Positions 61,557 through 64,000 of a stretch of DNA of 64,000 bases are shown piece after piece. A program made the position numbers and the translations under genes. Each line of letters opens with the position of its first letter. Position 1 is the first letter of the stretch. The notes below the pieces were generated by a model that was given only the letters and a program-made list of their open reading frames with translations, was not told the DNA's origin and ran no database searches. Source of the stretch: Pararhodobacter marinus (lineage in GTDB: Bacteria > Pseudomonadota > Alphaproteobacteria > Rhodobacterales > Rhodobacteraceae); contig NZ_QEYD01000003.1 in NCBI RefSeq assembly GCF_003122215.1, positions 248,001-312,000 of the forward strand, given 5' to 3'.

Positions 61557-62096
61557 ATGCGCCGCGTCAGGGTCTGGGACCCGCTCATCCGGCTCTTTCA
61601 CTGGAGCCTCGTCATCGCCTTTGCCGCCAATGCCCTGCTGACCGATCCCGAAAGCGCGATCCATGTCTGGATCGGCTATGTCGCGGTCGGGCTGATCGGC
61701 TTCCGCCTGCTCTGGGGGCTGGTCGGCACGCGCTATGCGCGGTTCTCCAGCTTTCCGCCCTCGATCCGAGGGGCGATGCACCAGGTCTCCGACATCGCCA
61801 CCGGGCGGCGGCAGGCGCATCTGGGCCATACGCCGCTGGGCGCGCTGATGATCTACAACCTGCTGCTGACGATCCTTGCCATCGGCGCCAGCGGCTACAT
61901 GATGACCACGAACGCCTTCTGGGGCGTCGAATGGGTCGAGGAACTGCACGAGGTGCTGGTGACCTGGGCCGAGGTGTCGATCCTTGTCCATATTGGCGCG
62001 GTCTTGTGGGAAAGCCGCCGCACGGGCGTCAATCTGCCGCGCGCGATGATCAGCGGTGACAAGATCGTTCCCGATACGCTAACCACTCAGGAATGA
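61557..62096 (+). CDS. Cytochrome b561/Ni-Fe-hydrogenase-type cytochrome b
   Basis: A 179-residue membrane cytochrome with about four helices. It starts VRVWDPLIRLFHWSLVIAF with the first heme histidine; others are in AIHVWIGYVAVG, EELHEVLVTWAEVSILVHIG. It passes electrons between quinol and periplasmic partners. The stop overlaps the LuxR-type gene by 4 nt (ATGA), so the two are coupled. Confidence 0.88.
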   Translation: MRRVRVWDPLIRLFHWSLVIAFAANALLTDPESAIHVWIGYVAVGLIGFRLLWGLVGTRYARFSSFPPSIRGAMHQVSDIATGRRQAHLGHTPLGALMIYNLLLTILAIGASGYMMTTNAFWGVEWVEELHEVLVTWAEVSILVHIGAVLWESRRTGVNLPRAMISGDKIVPDTLTTQE

Positions 62097-62611
62097 CCCA
62101 GCCCGCCCCCGACCGCCCCGCCGTCGTCGCCGTGCTTATCGCGGTTCAATCGCTCTGCGCGGCGTATTTCCTTGTCGACGTGCTGCACGATGTGCAGGCC
62201 GGCGGGCACGGACCGTTCGAAGCCTTCCTTCTGGCCGAATCCGTCGCCACGCTGGCACTGATCGCGGGGATCGCCTTCGAAATCCGGGTGTTGTTCCGGC
62301 TGCTCGAGCGCAAGGCGCATCTGGAACACCAGGTGAGCCTTGCCGCCCGCGCCTTTCACGACGTGGTCGATGCGCGCTTCCTGCAATGGGGTCTGACCGC
62401 GGCCGAGCGGGACGTGGCGCATTTCTCCGTCAAGGGCCTGTCGATCAGCGAGATCGCCGCCCTGCGCCAATCCGCCACCGGGACGGTGAAATCGCAACTC
62501 AACGCGATCTATCGCAAGGCCGGGGTCGGCAATCGCGGTGAACTTCTGAGCCTGCTGATCGAAGATCTGGTCGCGACCGGCATCGAACCGGGCACCGCCG
62601 CACCGGCCTGA
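62093..62611 (+). CDS. Membrane-anchored LuxR-type regulator
   Basis: A 172-residue protein with two N-terminal hydrophobic helices (VVAVLIAVQSLCAAYFLVD, LLAESVATLALIAGIAFEI). A linker helix and a C-terminal LuxR HTH follow (LTAAERDVAHFSVKGLSISE, TGTVKSQLNAIYRKAGVGN). There is no receiver domain. So it is probably a one-component regulator tethered to the inner membrane. The coupled cytochrome b could supply its signal; this is inference. Confidence 0.85.
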   Translation: MTQPAPDRPAVVAVLIAVQSLCAAYFLVDVLHDVQAGGHGPFEAFLLAESVATLALIAGIAFEIRVLFRLLERKAHLEHQVSLAARAFHDVVDARFLQWGLTAAERDVAHFSVKGLSISEIAALRQSATGTVKSQLNAIYRKAGVGNRGELLSLLIEDLVATGIEPGTAAPA

Positions 62612-62714
62612 GCGCCCCTGCACAATGCTGCACCAGGGGTCCCGGCGCCGTGCGGAAATGGCGGGCCGCCCGGATGAATTTTTCGCAACGCGGGCCCCGT
62701 TGACACGCGAAACG

Positions 62715-62750
62715 TTGACTTTTCGCGCAATATGTGCTGTTAGCGCAAAC
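62715..62750 (+). promoter_or_regulatory. Promoter and LacI-type operator before the second gap gene
   Basis: TTGACT (62715-62720) is followed after 17 bp by TGTTAG (62738-62743). The palindrome GTTAGCGCAAAC (62739-62750) overlaps this -10 region, so the bound protein should block transcription. The same 12-mer lies reversed before gap copy 1. Confidence 0.6.
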
Positions 62751-62790
62751 ATACGCCTCGGCCACAGCAACCCCGGGGCAAGGAGCCTCC

Positions 62791-63795
62791 ATGACCACCA
62801 CGCTTGCCATCAACGGCTTCGGTCGCATCGGACGCCTCGTGCTGCGCGCGCTGATGGACCAGAACCGCAGTGATCTCGAAGTCGTCGCCATCAACGATCT
62901 CGGCCCGGTCGAAACCAACGCCCACCTGATGCGCTTCGACAGCGTGCATGGCCGCTACGACCGCGAGGTGACGACGGGCGAGTCCTGGATGAATGTCGGC
63001 GGCGGCGAGATCCGCGTCACCGCGCTGCGCAACCCGGCGGAACTGCCGTGGAAGGATGTCGACGTGGTGCTCGAATGCACGGGCGTCTTCACCGATGCGG
63101 AAAAGGCGAAGATCCACCTTGAAAACGGCGCCACGCGGGTGCTGGTCTCGGCGCCGTCCAAAGGTGCGGATGCGACGATCGTGTACGGCGTCAATCACGG
63201 CACGCTGAAGCCCGCGCACCGGGTCATCTCGAACGCGTCCTGCACCACCAACTGCCTTGCGCCGGTGGCGAAGGTTCTCAATGACAGCGTGGGCATCGTC
63301 AAAGGTTTCATGACGACGATCCATTCCTATACCGGCGACCAGCCGACGCTGGACACGATGCACAAGGACATGTACCGCGCCCGCGCCGCCGCGCTCAGCA
63401 TGATCCCCACCTCGACCGGCGCCGCGCGTGCCGTGGGGCTGGTTCTGCCGGAACTCGACGGCAAGCTCGACGGCGTGGCGATCCGGGTGCCCACGCCGAA
63501 TGTCTCGGCGGTCGACCTGACCTTCGAGGCGGCGCGCGACACCACGGTGGACGAGATCAACGCGGCCCTTTCCGCCGCTGCGGCCGAAGGCCCGCTCAAG
63601 GGCATTCTGGGCGTGACCGGCGACAAGAACGTGTCGATCGACTTCAACCATGACCGGCGCTCGTCGATCGCGGCGCTGGACCAGACCAAGGTGCTGGGCG
63701 GCACGATGGTCCGCGTGCTGGCGTGGTATGACAACGAATGGGGCTTTTCCAACCGGATGCTCGACACGGCTGCCGAGGTCGCAAAGCTGGGCTGA
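62791..63795 (+). CDS. gap: Type I glyceraldehyde-3-phosphate dehydrogenase, copy 2 (NAD-type)
   Basis: A 334-residue GAPDH close to copy 1, with the catalytic cysteine in [16 protein letters not shown] and the NAD-ribose contact Asp36 retained (VAINDLG). It is therefore predicted to prefer NAD and serve glycolysis. AAGGAG lies before the ATG. The promoter has one LacI-type operator overlapping the -10. It follows the LuxR-type gene by 179 bp but has its own promoter. Confidence 0.95.
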   Translation: MTTTLAINGFGRIGRLVLRALMDQNRSDLEVVAINDLGPVETNAHLMRFDSVHGRYDREVTTGESWMNVGGGEIRVTALRNPAELPWKDVDVVLECTGVFTDAEKAKIHLENGATRVLVSAPSKGADATIVYGVNHGTLKPAHRVISNASCTTNCLAPVAKVLNDSVGIVKGFMTTIHSYTGDQPTLDTMHKDMYRARAAALSMIPTSTGAARAVGLVLPELDGKLDGVAIRVPTPNVSAVDLTFEAARDTTVDEINAALSAAAAEGPLKGILGVTGDKNVSIDFNHDRRSSIAALDQTKVLGGTMVRVLAWYDNEWGFSNRMLDTAAEVAKLG

Positions 63796-63831
63796 GTGCC
63801 AATTGTTTCAAACTCTGTCGTAAAGTTGCAT

Positions 63832-63869
63832 TCCCGGCGCGCCTGCCCCCCTGTGCGCCGGGAGTTTTT
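63832..63869 (+). terminator. Terminator behind gap copy 2
   Basis: TCCCGGCGC and GCGCCGGGA form a 9-bp stem across a 14-nt loop, followed by GTTTTTG and more Ts. Confidence 0.8.
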
Positions 63870-63886
63870 GTTTTTATTCTAGACAG

Positions 63887-64000
63887 ATGGATATCGTCAC
63901 TATCGTCGCGGTCACCGCCGCCCTGTTCGTCGTCATCGGCTTGTCAGAGCCGCTGGCCTCGCGCACGCGGCTGCCGGCGACGGTGATCCTGGCCCTGCTG
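63887..64000 (+). CDS. Cation/proton antiporter (CPA1-type), start only
   Basis: The first 38 codons are visible before the window ends: MDIVTIVAVTAALFVVIGLS, then SRTRLPATVILALL. This matches the first helix and following loop of NhaP-type Na+/H+ antiporters. The remainder lies outside the window. Confidence 0.6.
   Translation, partial: MDIVTIVAVTAALFVVIGLSEPLASRTRLPATVILALL

Overview
The window is a GC-rich chromosomal segment of an alphaproteobacterium, almost certainly Rhodobacterales (Rhodobacteraceae). The evidence is the gene content and style: an adenosylcobalamin-dependent ribonucleotide reductase, a gene-transfer-agent (GTA) type holin and GH108 endolysin pair, a fused indolepyruvate oxidoreductase, CcmE, a DUF1489 protein, and GC-rich extragenic hairpins attached to a CACTTTGCC-type tag that I associate from memory with this order. 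No rRNA, tRNA or CRISPR array was found.

Layout. 1-10.4 kb is ordinary chromosome: a PhoR-like kinase fragment, an EEP phosphohydrolase, an HpaI-type aldolase, a PLP decarboxylase, an HDAC-family deacetylase, a self-regulated TetR plus membrane-protein operon, and a divergent oxidoreductase/HxlR pair. 10.4-12.7 kb is a decayed accessory zone: a long stretch without genes, a LysR regulator, a truncated SnoaL-like gene and a fragment of a Mu/TniA-type transposase.

12.67-30.83 kb is best read as one Tn7-like transposon of about 18 kb. Its left end has spaced sites with the core YGGCYAT, next to a TniQ-like gene. Its right end has three inverted-orientation copies of the same core (AATRGCCR) spaced exactly 21 bp apart, with a degenerate fourth, next to tnsA and tnsB. 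The cargo between them is a defence island: a complete type I restriction-modification operon (hsdR-hsdM-hsdS, type IB-like) with a trailing PD-(D/E)XK-like protein and an EVE-like/GIY-YIG protein; a three-gene operon with a uracil-DNA-glycosylase-superfamily enzyme and an HTH protein; and an AT-rich divergent pair of an unrecognised 321-residue protein and a two-TM membrane protein. No tnsC ATPase is visible. The two cargo modules of unknown function, and a Tn7-like carrier without an evident tnsC, are the best candidates for undescribed biology.

30.8-64 kb is housekeeping chromosome again: nrdJ, the GTA lysis pair, ccmE, murI, an acyltransferase, an indolepyruvate ferredoxin oxidoreductase with a divergent LysR gene, purL, bolA with grxD, zapA, transketolase, an M29 aminopeptidase, an MFS transporter, a MaoC hydratase, ribF, and a low-specificity threonine aldolase. 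Two GAPDH genes flank a PepSY / cytochrome b / membrane-LuxR module, and the window closes with the start of a cation/proton antiporter gene. A shared LacI-type palindrome (GTTAGCGCAAAC) lies before both gap genes, twice before the first, and in a weaker form before tkt. This points to a common central-carbon regulator.
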